From: Lysobacter sp. cf310
GTDB lineage: Bacteria; Pseudomonadota; Gammaproteobacteria; Xanthomonadales; Xanthomonadaceae
Length of the DNA: 64,000 bases
NCBI RefSeq assembly: GCF_900114355.1
Contig: NZ_FOSS01000002.1
Span: 387,491 to 451,490, forward strand
Reading direction: 5' to 3'
The notes beneath the pieces were generated by a model. That model ran no database searches, had not been told where the DNA came from, and was given only the letters and a program-made list of their open reading frames with translations. Positions 45,384 to 56,160 of this stretch are shown piece after piece. Each line of letters opens with the position of its first letter. The first letter of the stretch is position 1. A program made the translations under genes and the position numbers.

Positions 45384-46457
45384 TCAGTCGCCCATCTGCT
45401 TCTGCATGTGCTCCCAACGCTCCTGCGCGTCGATGGTGCGCTCGGCGGTGAGGCGGGCTTCCAGACGCTCCAGGCCGATCTCTTCGCCGGTGTCGACGCA
45501 GAAACCGTAGTCGCCGGAGTCGACGCGCTTGAGCGTGCTGTCGATCTTGCTGATCAGCTTGCGGTAGCGGTCGCGGGTGCGCAGTTCCAGCGAGTTCTCG
45601 GTTTCGCGGGTCGCGCGCTCGGCTTCGTCGCCGACGTCGCGGACTTCGTCCTTGAGGTTCTCGATGGTCTGCTTGGACTCTTCGACCAGGTCGGCGCGCC
45701 AGCTGAGCAGGCGCTGGCGGAAGTACTCCAACTGCAGCGGGCTCATGTATTCCTCGTCCACGGCCGGGCGGTAGCCCTGCGGCACGATCGGACGGCCAGT
45801 GGCCTCATCGTTCTGATACGGGACGACCTTCACCTTGGCCTTGGGCGCGGGCGCCTGGGGCTTGGCGGCCACGGCCACGGCGACCTTGCCCAGGGGGCGG
45901 GTAGCGGCGGGCTTGGCGGCGGGCGGGGTCGCAGCGGCGGGGGACTTGCTGGAGACTGGTTGGGTCACTGTGCTCTTTGCGGGTTCGTTCTTGCTCGCGA
46001 GCGTCGCCACCGGTGCGGTCTTGGTCGGCGGGCTAGCGGCGGGTTTCTTGACGACGGTGGGCTTGGGCTCTGGCTTCCTTGCCGCGGCCGCCGGGGCCAC
46101 CACGGGTTTCTTGACCGGGGCCTTGCTGGCCGCGACCGGCTTTTTGGCCGGCGCAGCGGGCTTGGCCGCGGGCTTCTTCACGGGCGCCGCCTTCTTGGCG
46201 ACGACCGGCGATTTCTTGGCTGCAGGCTTGGACGCGGGCTTCTTGACCGGCGCCGCCTTCTTGGCCGCGGGCTTCTTGACTGCGGGCTGCTTGGCGACCT
46301 TCTTGGCGGCGACCTTGGCCGCGGGCTTCTTCGCCGCCGGCTTCTTGGTCGCGGTTTTGCTGGCCGCAGTCTTGGAGGAGGCGGCCTTCTTCACGGCCGG
46401 CTTGACGGTCTTCTTAGCCGCCTTGGCGGCCTTCTTCGCAGGTTTTTTCACTGCCAC
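45384..46457 (-). CDS. DksA/TraR-family protein with long histone-H1-like N-terminal tail
   Basis: 357 aa. Residues 1 to about 215 are an AlgP/H1-like array of Lys, Ala and Pro (repeats such as [12 protein letters not shown]). The last ~140 residues are DksA-like: a long coiled coil ([29 protein letters not shown] onwards), then the finger region [33 protein letters not shown]. DksA usually has four zinc cysteines there; only the first is kept. It is probably an RNA-polymerase secondary-channel regulator or nucleoid protein. Ends at a strong terminator. Which function the basic tail adds is unknown. Confidence 0.85.
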   Translation of the reverse strand: MAVKKPAKKAAKAAKKTVKPAVKKAASSKTAASKTATKKPAAKKPAAKVAAKKVAKQPAVKKPAAKKAAPVKKPASKPAAKKSPVVAKKAAPVKKPAAKPAAPAKKPVAASKAPVKKPVVAPAAAARKPEPKPTVVKKPAASPPTKTAPVATLASKNEPAKSTVTQPVSSKSPAAATPPAAKPAATRPLGKVAVAVAAKPQAPAPKAKVKVVPYQNDEATGRPIVPQGYRPAVDEEYMSPLQLEYFRQRLLSWRADLVEESKQTIENLKDEVRDVGDEAERATRETENSLELRTRDRYRKLISKIDSTLKRVDSGDYGFCVDTGEEIGLERLEARLTAERTIDAQERWEHMQKQMGD

Positions 46458-46735
46458 GAGCGGCTTGTCCTTCTATTCCCTGAGGGAACTCCCGGACCGT
46501 TCCGGAAGCTTCGCGAACCGCGAGGTCCGCTCGGCGATCAAATACACAAATGCGCGACCGCCGCAAGCGAAATCCGCCGTACCCGGCATTTTTCGCCTCG
46601 TCAGGCCAACCCTGTCACTGGGGTTCGCCCGGCCTTGCCTTGCGCTTGCCTTGTGAGAGGAAAGCGCGCTGTTATACCCTGCCCCGACTACTGCGGCAAC
46701 CGCAATCCGACGCCGGTCGTCCGCATTAAGGAAAC

Positions 46736-46984
46736 GTGATCGACCGCCTCCTCATCGTCCTGCTACGCGGTTACAAGCGCTGGATCAGTCCACTGCTCGG
46801 GCCGCGCTGTCGCTTCTATCCGACCTGCTCGGAGTACGCGATGCAGGCGATCGCCCGTTTCGGCGCCTTCAAGGGCAGCTGGCTCGCCTTGCGGCGGATT
46901 TTGCGCTGTCATCCCCTGCACCCCGGCGGCCACGACCCGGTGCCGCCCCTGGACCCCGGAAAACACTCATGTCATCGACACTGA
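46736..46984 (+). CDS. yidD: Membrane protein insertion efficiency factor YidD
   Basis: 82 aa from GTG 46736. The family core is [34 protein letters not shown], with the YPTCSEY motif and the later [18 protein letters not shown] small amphipathic protein that aids YidC insertion at the inner membrane. It normally sits in the rnpA-yidC region, but here it stands alone and its 3' end overlaps pyrC by 16 nt. Confidence 0.92.
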   Translation: MIDRLLIVLLRGYKRWISPLLGPRCRFYPTCSEYAMQAIARFGAFKGSWLALRRILRCHPLHPGGHDPVPPLDPGKHSCHRH

Positions 46985-48300
46985 TCGTCAACGCCCGCCT
47001 GGTCAACGAAGGCCGCGAATACGACGGCGACCTGCGCATCGAGGACGGCCGCATCGCCCGGATCGGCACCGGCCTGACCGCCCGCGACGGCGAAATCGTG
47101 GTCGACGCCGGCGGCCGCCGCCTGCTGCCGGGCATGATCGACGACCAGGTCCATTTCCGCGAACCGGGCCTGGAGTACAAGGCCGACATGGCCACCGAAT
47201 CGGCCGCCGCGGTGGCGGGCGGGCTGACCACCTTCATGGACATGCCCAACACCAATCCGCCGACCCTGAATGCCGAGGCGCTGGAGGACAAGTACCGCCG
47301 CGCCGCCGGTCGCGCCTGGGCCAACTACGGCTTCTACCTGGGCGCCAGCAACGACAACCTGGCCGATATCCAGCGCCTGGACCCGCGCACCGCGCCGGGC
47401 GTGAAGGTGTTCATGGGCGCGTCCACCGGCAACATGCTGGTCGACGATCCGGTCACCCTGGACGCGATCTTCCGCGACGTGCCCACGCCGATCATCACGC
47501 ATTGCGAAGACACTCCGATGATCGACGCCGAACTGGCCCGCTACAAGGCCAAGTACGGCGACGACATCCCGGCCGAATGCCATCCCGACATCCGCTCGCG
47601 TCAGGCCTGCAAGAAGTCGACCGAACTGGCGATCTCGCTGGCGCGCAAGCACAACACCCGCTTGCATGTGCTGCACATCAGCACCGCCGACGAACTGGCC
47701 CTGTTCACGCCCGGCCCGATCGAGGGCAAGCGCATCACCGCCGAGACCTGCATCCACTTCCTGCGCTTCGACCGCGCCGATTACGCCGCGCTCGGCCATC
47801 TGATCAAGTGCAATCCGGCGATCAAGGACGCCAGCGACCGCGAGGCGCTGATCCGCGCCGTGGCCGAGGACGTGATCGACGTGCTGGCCACCGATCACGC
47901 GCCGCACACGCTGGAGGAAAAGGGCCGCCCCTACACCTCCGCGCCCAGCGGCCTGCCGCTGGTGCAGTACGCGCTCAACGCCGCGCTGGAACTGGTACAC
48001 GAAGGCCGCTTGAGCACCGCCCAGGTGGTCGACAAGTTCGCCCACGCGCCGGCCAAGCTGTTCGACGTCGAAGGCCGCGGCTTCCTGCGCGAGGGCTACG
48101 CCGCCGACCTGGTGCTGATCGACGACACGCCCTTCACGGTGCGCCGCGAGGACGTGCTGTCCAAGTGCGGCTGGTCGCCGTTCGAAGGCCGCACCTTCCA
48201 TTCGCGCATCGCCTCGACCTGGGTCAACGGCGTGCTGGCCTGGGACGGCGCGCGCCTGGTCGGCGCCGCCAACGGGCAGCGCCTGGCGTTCGCGCGATGA
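46969..48300 (+). CDS. pyrC: Dihydroorotase (class I)
   Basis: Third step of pyrimidine synthesis, cyclising carbamoyl aspartate. 443 aa amidohydrolase-fold protein. Metal site: [10 protein letters not shown], the bridging Lys in [24 protein letters not shown] and the catalytic Asp in LATDHAPHT. The length and the DQVHFREPG motif match the class I type (longer than E. coli PyrC). The ATG lies inside the end of yidD; the stop overlaps the next gene (ATGA). Confidence 0.94.
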   Translation: MSSTLIVNARLVNEGREYDGDLRIEDGRIARIGTGLTARDGEIVVDAGGRRLLPGMIDDQVHFREPGLEYKADMATESAAAVAGGLTTFMDMPNTNPPTLNAEALEDKYRRAAGRAWANYGFYLGASNDNLADIQRLDPRTAPGVKVFMGASTGNMLVDDPVTLDAIFRDVPTPIITHCEDTPMIDAELARYKAKYGDDIPAECHPDIRSRQACKKSTELAISLARKHNTRLHVLHISTADELALFTPGPIEGKRITAETCIHFLRFDRADYAALGHLIKCNPAIKDASDREALIRAVAEDVIDVLATDHAPHTLEEKGRPYTSAPSGLPLVQYALNAALELVHEGRLSTAQVVDKFAHAPAKLFDVEGRGFLREGYAADLVLIDDTPFTVRREDVLSKCGWSPFEGRTFHSRIASTWVNGVLAWDGARLVGAANGQRLAFAR

Positions 48301-49193
48301 GGTTGGCCGTGGCGGCCGCGCTGGCGACGCTGGCGCTGGCCGCCTCCAGCGCGGCGCCGGTCGCCGACGCCCAGCCCGCGCCGACGCCGGTCGCGGCGCC
48401 CGCCGGCGACGCCGTCGACCCGCGCATCGTGTTTCCGCCATCGGTGCAACAAGGCGCGATGGTGATCGGCAAGGTGCCCGCCGGCGCGAGCGTGCGTTAC
48501 GGCGAGCGCACGCTGCGCGCCACGCCCTACGGTTCGGTGGTGTTCGGCATCGGCCGCGAGCAGACCGCGCCGGTCGAGGTCGACGTGATGGCCGCCGACG
48601 GCCGCAGCCAGCGCGTGAGCATCGTGGTGCTGCCGCGCGACTGGCCGATCGAACAGATCAACGGCGTGCCGCCCAAGACCGTGAATCCGCCGCCCGAGAT
48701 CGCCGAACGCATCCGCCGCGAGCAAGCCCTGGTCACCGCCGCGCGCGATCGCGACGACGAGCGCGCCGACTTCGCCCAGGCCTTCGTGTGGCCGGTGCGC
48801 GGCCGCATCAGCGGGCGCTTCGGCAATCAGCGCGTGTACAACGGCCAGCCCGGCTCCGCCCATTCGGGCATGGACATCGCCGCGGCCACGGGCACGCCGG
48901 TGCTGGCGCCGGCCGCGGGGGTGGTCACCTTCGCCGCGCCCGACCTGTACCTGACCGGCGGCACCCTGCTGCTCGACCACGGCCATGGCATCAGCTCCAA
49001 CTTCCTGCACCTGTCGCGCATCGACGTGAAAGTCGGCGACCGCATCGTCCAGGGCCAGGTCCTGGGCGCGGTCGGCGCCACCGGCCGCGCGACCGGGCCG
49101 CACCTGCACTGGGGCATGAACTGGTTCGACGTGCGCATCGATCCGCTGCTGGTGCTGGAACGCGGCGACGCGGTGCGCGCCGGCGCCAAGTAA
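48297..49193 (+). CDS. M23-family peptidoglycan metallopeptidase
   Basis: 298 aa. Signal peptide (LAVAAALATLALAASSAAPVADAQ), a beta-rich N-terminal domain (about 45-130), a short helical linker and a C-terminal LytM domain with HSGMDIAAATGTPV (zinc His and Asp) and the HxH motif in GPHLHWGM. GYGNxV-type substrate-loop residues appear as LDHGHGISSNFLHLS. Likely periplasmic cell-wall endopeptidase or an amidase activator. Coupled to pyrC by a 4 nt overlap. Confidence 0.9.
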   Translation: MRLAVAAALATLALAASSAAPVADAQPAPTPVAAPAGDAVDPRIVFPPSVQQGAMVIGKVPAGASVRYGERTLRATPYGSVVFGIGREQTAPVEVDVMAADGRSQRVSIVVLPRDWPIEQINGVPPKTVNPPPEIAERIRREQALVTAARDRDDERADFAQAFVWPVRGRISGRFGNQRVYNGQPGSAHSGMDIAAATGTPVLAPAAGVVTFAAPDLYLTGGTLLLDHGHGISSNFLHLSRIDVKVGDRIVQGQVLGAVGATGRATGPHLHWGMNWFDVRIDPLLVLERGDAVRAGAK

Positions 49194-49211
49194 ACCCGCG
49201 CCCGCGCCGGG

Positions 49212-50894
49212 CTAGTGCACCAACTCCTGCGCGCGCGAAGCGCTGTGGCCGGTCACGCGATCGCGGCCGGCCGACTTGCTGGCGTACAGGGCCGCGTCGG
49301 CGCGCTCCAGCAATTGCTCGGCGGTTTCCTCCAGCATGAGTTCGGCCACGCCCACGCTGAGGCTGGCGCCGAGCAGCTTGCCGTCGATCGACAAGGGCCG
49401 GCAGTTCACCGACGAACGCAGGTTCTCGGCCACGCCCAGGGCTTCGCGCAGCTGGGTGTCGGGCAGCACCACCAGGATCTCGTCGCCGCCGTAGCGGCCG
49501 AACAGGTCGTAGGTGCGCAGGCGATTGCGGGTGCGCAGGGAGATGATGCGCAGGGTCTGGTCGCCGACCCGATGGCCGTGCTCGTCGTTGATGCGCTTGA
49601 AATGGTCGACGTCGAAGAACACCACCGACAGCGGGCGCCGGCTCTTGTGCGCCGACTCGACCGCGGCCTTGAGGCGGGCCTCGATCGCCGGGCGCGTCAT
49701 CGCGCCGGTCAACGCGTCGTAGGTGGCCTGGCGGCTGGCCTGATCGCGATCCCGGCGCAGCTGCTGCAGCTTGTCGGACAGCCCGATCATCAGCACCAGT
49801 CCGCCCATCGCGAAGCCGAGCGGGAAGGCGTAGTCCATCCATTCCGGATTGCCCCACCAGCCCAACTGCCCGGCGAAACGCAGGGCCGTCAGCACGAACA
49901 TCGGCGTCCACGACAGCAGCAGGAAATACGCCTCGCGCTGACGCCGCAGCACGCCGATCGCGCCGGCCGCCACCACGATGCCGAAGCCGGTCAGCAGAAT
50001 CAGGTTGGCCGCCAACGCGATCACCGGCGCGACCGTGGCCAGGGTCACCAGCATCAACAGCACGATCGCGATATTGCAGCCCATCAGCACCCGCATCAGA
50101 CCGGGCTGGGTCTGACGCAGGCTCAGGTAGTGGGCCAGGAAGGCGTTGCTGGCCAGCACCGCGATCAGGCCGAACATGCGCCCGGCGCGCGCATCGTCGC
50201 CGACCAGCATGGCCAGGAACGGAATCGAACGCACTTCGCCGCCGTAGCTGATCAGGTACAGCAGCTGCGCCAGCAGGGTCAGGCTCAGCATCAGATAGCT
50301 GCGCTCGCCGATTCCGGCCCAGAAGCCGAACGCGAGGATCGCCAGCACCACCATCGTGGTGAGCACGGCGGTGCGCCAGGCGACATGGGTCATGTCCTTG
50401 CTGTGCACCACCGCCAGGGGTTCGATCGAGGCCGTCATCGGCAGCGGCGTGAGCGACTGCACGCGCAGGTACACCGATTCGCCGGCGGCCAGGCCGTGGC
50501 TCAACGGGACCACCAGTGCGCGCGTGGACGCGCTGCGGTCGGCGCCGTTGCCCAGCAGCGCGCGCGGCACCGGCAGCGGCGAATTCGGCAGCCAGACTTC
50601 GACGCGGTTGAGGTGCGGCGAGCGCAGCACCAGCTGCGGCTGATCGGCGGCGCTGCGGTCGCGGGTGGTGGTCAGCCGCCACCAGCGCGGCGCGCGGTCG
50701 CGTTCGCGCAAGGACAGATCGGACACGGCGACGAAGCGCTGGTCGAAGTCGCCGGCCAGGACCTGCACGGGCAAGGGGTCGGCATCCAGGCGCGAGAGTT
50801 GCAAGGAAGGCGACTGCGCCGGCGCGACGGCCGCCACTAGCATGCCCAGCCAGACCAGGACGGCCTGCCACTTACGACGCGAGGGTTTCCCCAT
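49212..50894 (-). CDS. Diguanylate cyclase with 7TM-DISM sensor
   Basis: 560 aa from ATG 50894. Signal sequence, then a periplasmic 7TMR-DISMED2-type domain (about 40-175), seven membrane helices (about 180-390), a short coiled coil and a GGDEF domain beginning YDALTGAMTRPAIEARL. The active-site motif is GGDEI (469-473), an active-type variant, and the inhibitory I-site RTYD (460-463) has the proper five-residue spacing. It makes c-di-GMP, which would bear on FimX, Pga and Clp functions in the same region. Confidence 0.9.
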   Translation of the reverse strand: MGKPSRRKWQAVLVWLGMLVAAVAPAQSPSLQLSRLDADPLPVQVLAGDFDQRFVAVSDLSLRERDRAPRWWRLTTTRDRSAADQPQLVLRSPHLNRVEVWLPNSPLPVPRALLGNGADRSASTRALVVPLSHGLAAGESVYLRVQSLTPLPMTASIEPLAVVHSKDMTHVAWRTAVLTTMVVLAILAFGFWAGIGERSYLMLSLTLLAQLLYLISYGGEVRSIPFLAMLVGDDARAGRMFGLIAVLASNAFLAHYLSLRQTQPGLMRVLMGCNIAIVLLMLVTLATVAPVIALAANLILLTGFGIVVAAGAIGVLRRQREAYFLLLSWTPMFVLTALRFAGQLGWWGNPEWMDYAFPLGFAMGGLVLMIGLSDKLQQLRRDRDQASRQATYDALTGAMTRPAIEARLKAAVESAHKSRRPLSVVFFDVDHFKRINDEHGHRVGDQTLRIISLRTRNRLRTYDLFGRYGGDEILVVLPDTQLREALGVAENLRSSVNCRPLSIDGKLLGASLSVGVAELMLEETAEQLLERADAALYASKSAGRDRVTGHSASRAQELVH

Positions 50895-50943
50895 AACCCG
50901 CCTCGGCACCCTGCAACGCTTCGAGCATAGCCCAATGAGGTGA

Positions 50944-51383
50944 CGGCACGCACAGTTTTACGGCCGTTTAAGCGCTCCGAACGGCCGGCGGGGGTGTTTT
51001 AAGAGGCGGTAAGCGGTGGTTTTTGGATGCCGGGTGTGTGCCGACATGGGCTGCGGGGTCGGCGTGGGCTGATGGCGGAGCGAGGCCTCTCCGGGAAGCC
51101 GCTCGGGGGCGGTTCATGGCGGGCCGTTCGAGCCGCGGATCGTGGGCCTGCGTGGCTCCGGCGAGTCAGGCGCCGTATCGGCGCATGGCGCCTAAGTCGC
51201 TGGATATTCGGCTCCGCCGACGTAAAGGGGAGCCCGCGCGGGAATGACGAACTGGGCAGCAGCGCCAGGCGATCGGGGTTGCGACTGCGCCTGCCGTCCA
51301 CCGCCGCGGCTTAGCCGCGATGAGCCGTTCACGATGCGCTTATCGAAGCATGAACAGCCAACCCGCGCGTCGGATCGCCGGGT
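50944..51383. other. Intergenic region upstream of the diguanylate cyclase
   Basis: 440 nt between the divergent ends of the cyclase 5' end and the folE2 3' end. It contains a palindrome with perfect arms CGGCCGTT / AACGGCCG (50961-50968 and 50980-50987), 66 nt upstream of the cyclase start, and a relic of the GCGCGGGAATGACG repeat near 51236-51250. No convincing gene. Confidence 0.55.
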
Positions 51384-52316
51384 TCAGTCGCGAGCGCCCT
51401 GCCCGCTCACTCGCGCGACCGCATCGTGCGCATGCAGGCTTTCGAAATGCGCTACCTGTGCCTCGTAGCGGTCGATGCGCGGATCGGCCGACAGCGCCGC
51501 TGCCACGCGGCGGGCGGCGTCTTCGCAGAACATCAGGTTCTCGGCATTGAGGCGGGCGAAGGCCTGCTCGTCCTCGCGCTTGACCGCGGTCTGCACCGGC
51601 GTGCCCAGGGCCTGCTCGATGGCATCGATAAACGCGTTCAGCGGCAGCTCGTCGAAGGCCGGACGCAGTTCGACCCTGATCTCGGCGCGGCTGCGCTGGG
51701 CATGCGGGGTGGCGGCCAGGCCGCGCTCGGACGCCAGCCACTCGCCGACCACGGCGGTCGACAGCGGGCGGGCGGCGGCGAAGTCCTCGACGAAGCGCTC
51801 GGCGTTGAGCTGGCGCGACAGCGCCGCCGAAGCCGGACAGGTGCTGGAGTATTCGACCGAGAAACGCAGGCCCAGATGCAGATGGCCGTCCAGCAAAGTC
51901 GCGTCGATCTCGACCGGATAGCGCTTCCAGCCGGCGTTGGCGCTGGCCAGGGCCGGACGCAGCAGCAGTTGTTCGTAGCGCAGCACCAGGCGCGCGGCGC
52001 TGGAGATGCCGCCCTGGCCTTCGATCAGCGCCTGCAGCACGCGGCGCAGGCCGGCCGGAGTGACCGTCTCGCTGGCGAAGGCGTCCTGCAGCTGCAGGTA
52101 CATGCGCGACATGTGGATGCCGCGCGCGTCGGCATCGCGCAGGTCGACCGAGACGTCGACCGAGGCCGCGACCTGGATCGGATCGCCGCGGCCCGAGGCC
52201 ACGCGCAGCGGCAGGGCGATGTTGGACATGCCGACCCAGTCCAGCGGACGCGCCGCGGCGGCGGCGTCGAAAGCGACATCGGGGAGGCGACGCGGGGTGT
52301 TCGTATGGGTGGTCAC
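51384..52316 (-). CDS. folE2: GTP cyclohydrolase FolE2 (type IB)
   Basis: 310 aa from GTG 52316. First step of folate (and queuosine-type) pathways in organisms using the metal-flexible FolE2. Family features: an N-terminal WVGMSNIALPLRV, the catalytic Cys in SSTCPASAALSRQL, and the C-terminal NAENLMFCEDAARRVAAAL. In several bacteria folE2 is Zur-controlled, but I see no obvious Zur box in the 146 nt upstream. Same strand as the gph-ubiG string. Confidence 0.92.
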   Translation of the reverse strand: MTTHTNTPRRLPDVAFDAAAAARPLDWVGMSNIALPLRVASGRGDPIQVAASVDVSVDLRDADARGIHMSRMYLQLQDAFASETVTPAGLRRVLQALIEGQGGISSAARLVLRYEQLLLRPALASANAGWKRYPVEIDATLLDGHLHLGLRFSVEYSSTCPASAALSRQLNAERFVEDFAAARPLSTAVVGEWLASERGLAATPHAQRSRAEIRVELRPAFDELPLNAFIDAIEQALGTPVQTAVKREDEQAFARLNAENLMFCEDAARRVAAALSADPRIDRYEAQVAHFESLHAHDAVARVSGQGARD

Positions 52317-52462
52317 GACAGCTTCAATGAGGGCGGCGTGGGGGACCGCAACGGGGCCATTCTACCGGCCGCGCCGGGCCCGCCCCTGTCCGGGGCTGAA
52401 ACGCTGTGTCTGCGCGGCCGCGGTTGGGCCGTGCGCGGGCCGCGCCTATGTGCCGGCGCGGC

Positions 52463-53221
52463 CTAGCGGCCGCCGCGCGCGCCGCGCCAGGCGCTGAGCA
52501 GGGCGCGCCAGGGCGACAGCGGCCGGGCGGCGTCGCCCGCGCGCAGGCGCCCCAGCGCCAGCGCCGCCCACAGCCGCCTCGGTCGGGTCGCGGCCGGCTC
52601 GGTGGGCCAGTGCCTGCGCAACTCCTCGGCCCAGGCCTCGACCGCGGCGGCCTCGCCCGCGCGCGCCAGCACGCCCAGCGGCACCGCGCTTTCGCCCTCG
52701 TGGGCCAGACGCGCATGCAGCAGGCCGGCGCTGGCCACGGCGGCGTCGCCGGTAGCGACCGCGGCGCCGAACAGGGCCGCATCGACCGCGGCCAACGCGG
52801 CCGCGTAAGTATTCAATTGGGTGGTCGCATCGGCGCGGTCGAGCGGACGTTCGCGCGTTTCCAGCAAGCTCGGCAGCGCGGCCGCAAGCGCGGCCCAGGG
52901 CGCAGGCAGGCGCTGCAGGGCCTGGCCCAGCGGATGCCGGCGCCGGCCCTGCGACCAGCCCTGCAGCTCTTCCAGCCACCAGCCCAGCTTGAGCTCGCCC
53001 GGCCGTGCGTCGCGCCCGCCCCAGGCGGCGTCGGCCAGCTCCTGCTGCAGCGCGGCCCAGGCCAGCGCGGTCTCGCGCTGTGCGGCCGGCACGAAGGTTT
53101 CGGCCAGCGCCCATTCCGGCCAGCGTGCGCGCCACTTGCCGATGAAGCTGGCCAGCGCGTCTTCGGGCGCGGCCGCGCCGTGGCCGGCGTCGCGCGCCGG
53201 GTCGGCCTTCGGTTCGCTCAT
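52463..53221 (-). CDS. Squalene/phytoene synthase-like protein
   Basis: 252 aa helical protein starting inside the gph stop (ATGA). PGELKLGWWLEELQGWSQGRRRHPLGQAL resembles the helix of the squalene/phytoene synthase family around KLxWWREEL; I do not see the two DxxxD metal motifs clearly, so it may be non-catalytic. The stretch DATTQLNTYAAALAAVDAALFGA continues the all-alpha pattern. Its place with ubiG hints at isoprenoid/quinone metabolism, but that is inference. Confidence 0.6.
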   Translation of the reverse strand: MSEPKADPARDAGHGAAAPEDALASFIGKWRARWPEWALAETFVPAAQRETALAWAALQQELADAAWGGRDARPGELKLGWWLEELQGWSQGRRRHPLGQALQRLPAPWAALAAALPSLLETRERPLDRADATTQLNTYAAALAAVDAALFGAAVATGDAAVASAGLLHARLAHEGESAVPLGVLARAGEAAAVEAWAEELRRHWPTEPAATRPRRLWAALALGRLRAGDAARPLSPWRALLSAWRGARGGR

Positions 53222-53904
53222 CGCGTGGGCGGCCACGCCGCCGCCGCGCACAAGGTGTCGGGTTGTTCGATCAGGCGATCGCCCTGCCAGGCCGACGGAT
53301 CGTCCTCGGCCAAACGGTAGCCCCACAGCGCCACCACCGACGGCATGCCGGCGGCGCGCGCGGCGATGATGTCGCGCTCGTCGTCGCCGACGTAGACGCA
53401 GTCGGCCGGCGCCACACCGATGCGTTCGGCGGCCACCAGCAACTGCAGCGGGTCGGGCTTGCGCTTGGCCAAGGTGTCGCCGCCGATCAGCACCGCGCAA
53501 CGCGATTCCCAGCCCAGCAGCGGCATCAGCAGCTGCGCCAGATACTCGGGCTTGTTGGTGACGATGCCCCAGACGCTGCCGGCGGCTTCCAGTTCGGCCA
53601 GCATCGCCTCGATGCCGTCGAAGGGCCCGCCGTGGCGGCCGAGTTCGCGCTGGTAGTGATCGAGGAATTCCTGCAGCCAGCCGCTGCGCTCGTCGGCCGG
53701 CACCTGCGGAAACGCGGCCGCGAGCATGGCCTGGCCGCCGCGCGACACGTGCGGACGCAACTGCGACAGGGGCATGGGCGCGTCGCCGCGTGCGGCGCGC
53801 ATCACGTTCAGCGCGGCCAGCATGTCCGGCGCGCTGTCGAGCAAAGTGCCGTCCAGATCGAACAGCACCGCCTTGGGAAACGCCGTCGCGATCTCGCGGT
53901 TCAT
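53218..53904 (-). CDS. gph: Phosphoglycolate phosphatase (HAD family)
   Basis: 228 aa. HAD motifs: [24 protein letters not shown] around [25 protein letters not shown]. Removes phosphate from 2-phosphoglycolate formed in DNA repair. The four-nucleotide overlap with ubiG upstream and with the downstream gene indicates one operon; a gph next to ubiG is a common proteobacterial arrangement. Confidence 0.9.
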   Translation of the reverse strand: MNREIATAFPKAVLFDLDGTLLDSAPDMLAALNVMRAARGDAPMPLSQLRPHVSRGGQAMLAAAFPQVPADERSGWLQEFLDHYQRELGRHGGPFDGIEAMLAELEAAGSVWGIVTNKPEYLAQLLMPLLGWESRCAVLIGGDTLAKRKPDPLQLLVAAERIGVAPADCVYVGDDERDIIAARAAGMPSVVALWGYRLAEDDPSAWQGDRLIEQPDTLCAAAAWPPTR

Positions 53905-54650
53905 GCGCTCTCCGGCTTGCGCGCGCAGGCCAGGTAATTGACGTCGGTGCGCGCGATCACGCGGGCGGCGTTGCGCCAGGGTTCGTACATCAGGCCGCTC
54001 ACGTCTTCCAGTTGCAGCTCGGCCGCGCGCAGCCATGCCGCCAGCTCGGACGGCTTGATGAAATCGCGGTACTGGTGGGTGCCCTTGGGCAGCACGCGCG
54101 CGACGTACTCGGCGCCGACGATGGCCAGCGCGAACGCGGCCGGGGTGCGGTTGAGCGTGGACAGGAACAGGCGCCCGCCCGGCTTGAGCAGGCTGGCGCA
54201 GGCGCGCACGATCGCCGCCGGATCGGGCACGTGCTCGAGCATTTCCATGCAGGTGATGGCGTCGAAACTGCCCGGCTGTTCGGCCGCCAGCGACTCCACC
54301 GACTGCTGGCGGTAGTCCACGCGCACACCGGTTTCCAACTTGTGCAGGCGCGCGACCTTGAGCAGTTCCGGCGCCAGGTCGATCGCGACCACGTCGGCGC
54401 CCGCGCCGGCCAGGGCCTCGCTGAGCAGGCCGCCGCCGCAGCCGACGTCGAGCACGCGCGCGCCGCTCAGGGTGCTGCGCTGCGCGACATAGCCCAGACG
54501 CGCCGGGTTGAGCGCGTGCAGCGCCTTCTGCGGGCCCTGCGGGTCCCACCAGCGGTTGGCCAGGGCGCCGAACTTGTCGAGTTCGGCCTGGCTGTAGTTG
54601 TCGTCGCCGCCGGCCTGGGCCGATTCGGACGCGGTGCCGTGTGCGCTCAT
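53901..54650 (-). CDS. ubiG: Ubiquinone biosynthesis O-methyltransferase UbiG
   Basis: 249 aa. Carries out both O-methylations of ubiquinone synthesis. Signatures: [27 protein letters not shown] near the N-terminus, SAM motif [16 protein letters not shown], and [16 protein letters not shown]; the end [27 protein letters not shown] is typical. Overlaps gph. Confidence 0.95.
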   Translation of the reverse strand: MSAHGTASESAQAGGDDNYSQAELDKFGALANRWWDPQGPQKALHALNPARLGYVAQRSTLSGARVLDVGCGGGLLSEALAGAGADVVAIDLAPELLKVARLHKLETGVRVDYRQQSVESLAAEQPGSFDAITCMEMLEHVPDPAAIVRACASLLKPGGRLFLSTLNRTPAAFALAIVGAEYVARVLPKGTHQYRDFIKPSELAAWLRAAELQLEDVSGLMYEPWRNAARVIARTDVNYLACARKPESA

Positions 54651-54696
54651 GGGGGATCTGCCTGTGCGTACGTGAAAAGGGGGAACGACGCCGGAC

Positions 54697-56037
54697 TCAG
54701 CGCCCGAGCGCGGCGATCCGGCCGCGCCATTGGCGCGCGTTGGCGATCAGGGCCTGGACGTCCATATCCACCAGCACGCGCTGGCGCAGCTTGGCAGCGC
54801 CGGCGATCCAGACATCGCTGACCTGGTGGCGGCCGGTGGCGTAGATCAGTTGCGAGACCACGTGGTGCAGCGGCTGGGTTTCGAGCTGACCCAGATCGAC
54901 GCAGACCAGATCGGCCTGCTTGCCGATCTCGATCGAGCCGATCCTGGTTTCGAAGCCGAGCGCGCGCGCGCCGCCCAGGGTGGCCGCGCGCAGCGCGCTG
55001 AACGCGTCCAGCGCCGAGGCGTCGTCGGCCACGGCCTTGGCCAGCAGCGCCGCGGTGCGGGTCTCGCCGAACATGTCCAGGTCGTTGTTGCTGGCGCAGC
55101 CGTCGGTGCCGATCGCCAGATTGACCCCGGCGTGGTGCAGCTTGCAGGCCGGGCAGAAACCCGAGGCCAGCTTGAGATTGGATTCCGGGCAATGCACCAC
55201 GCTCACGCCGCGCTGCGCGCACAGCTCGATCTCGGCGTCGGTGAGCTGGGTCATGTGCACCGCGATCAGGCGGTCGGTGACCAGGCCCAGCCGGTCCAGT
55301 CGCGCCAGCGGGCGCTGGCCGTGCAGCTTGATCGAGTCGGCGACTTCCTGCGCGGTCTCGTGGGTATGCAGGTGCACCGGCAGGTCGAGCTGATCGGCGA
55401 GCATGCGGATGCGTTCGAAGTTCGCATCGCTGACCGTGTACGGCGCATGCGGCGCGAACGCGGTCGCGACCAGCGGATCGTCGCGCCACAGGTCGTGGAC
55501 CTCGCCGGCGCGGTCGAAGTATTCGTCCGAACTCTGGGCCCAGGCGGTCGGGAAATCGATCACCGGCAGACCGACCCGGGCGCGGAAGCCATGGCGCTTG
55601 TAGACCGCGGCCTGGACGTCGGGGAAGAAGTAGTTCTCGTTGGCGCAGGTGGTGCCGCCGCGCAGCATCTCGGCGATCGCCAGGGTGATGCCGTCCTCGA
55701 CGAACTGCGGCCCGATCACCGCCGCCTCGACCGGCCAGATATGGCCTTGCAGCCATTCCATCAGCGGCAGGTCGTCGGCGATGCCGCGCAGCAGGGTCAT
55801 CGGGTTGTGGGTGTGGGCGTTGACCATGCCCGGGATCAGCGCCGCCTCGGGGCGCGACACGGTCTCGGCGGCGCGGTAGCGGCTGCGCGCTTCGGCGATG
55901 GGCAGCACGTCGACGATCGCGCCGCCGCGCACCGCCACGGCGTGGTCTTCCAGCACCACCGCATGCGGTTCGACCGGGACCACCCAGCCCGCTTCGATCA
56001 ACAGGTCGCAGGATCGGGTTTCGGTATCGGTCGTCAT
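54697..56037 (-). CDS. mtaD: MTA/SAH deaminase-type amidohydrolase (TRZ/ATZ family)
   Basis: 446 aa from ATG 56037. Amidohydrolase fold with metal ligands in [29 protein letters not shown] and the catalytic [17 protein letters not shown]. The closest function by motif is deamination of 5'-methylthioadenosine and S-adenosylhomocysteine, which would suit a neighbour of the SAM-using UbiG, since it removes SAH. Other TRZ/ATZ activities cannot be excluded. Confidence 0.82.
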   Translation of the reverse strand: MTTDTETRSCDLLIEAGWVVPVEPHAVVLEDHAVAVRGGAIVDVLPIAEARSRYRAAETVSRPEAALIPGMVNAHTHNPMTLLRGIADDLPLMEWLQGHIWPVEAAVIGPQFVEDGITLAIAEMLRGGTTCANENYFFPDVQAAVYKRHGFRARVGLPVIDFPTAWAQSSDEYFDRAGEVHDLWRDDPLVATAFAPHAPYTVSDANFERIRMLADQLDLPVHLHTHETAQEVADSIKLHGQRPLARLDRLGLVTDRLIAVHMTQLTDAEIELCAQRGVSVVHCPESNLKLASGFCPACKLHHAGVNLAIGTDGCASNNDLDMFGETRTAALLAKAVADDASALDAFSALRAATLGGARALGFETRIGSIEIGKQADLVCVDLGQLETQPLHHVVSQLIYATGRHQVSDVWIAGAAKLRQRVLVDMDVQALIANARQWRGRIAALGR

Positions 56038-56160
56038 TCGCGTAGTCGGCCCTTCGTTTTCGCGCAACGGCGGCGCGTATCGATAGCGTAGCGGGTCGGG
56101 GGCCGATTGCGGTTACGCGCGGATGGCGAGTGGGCGCGGGGTGGCGTTCGGACCGCCCGG

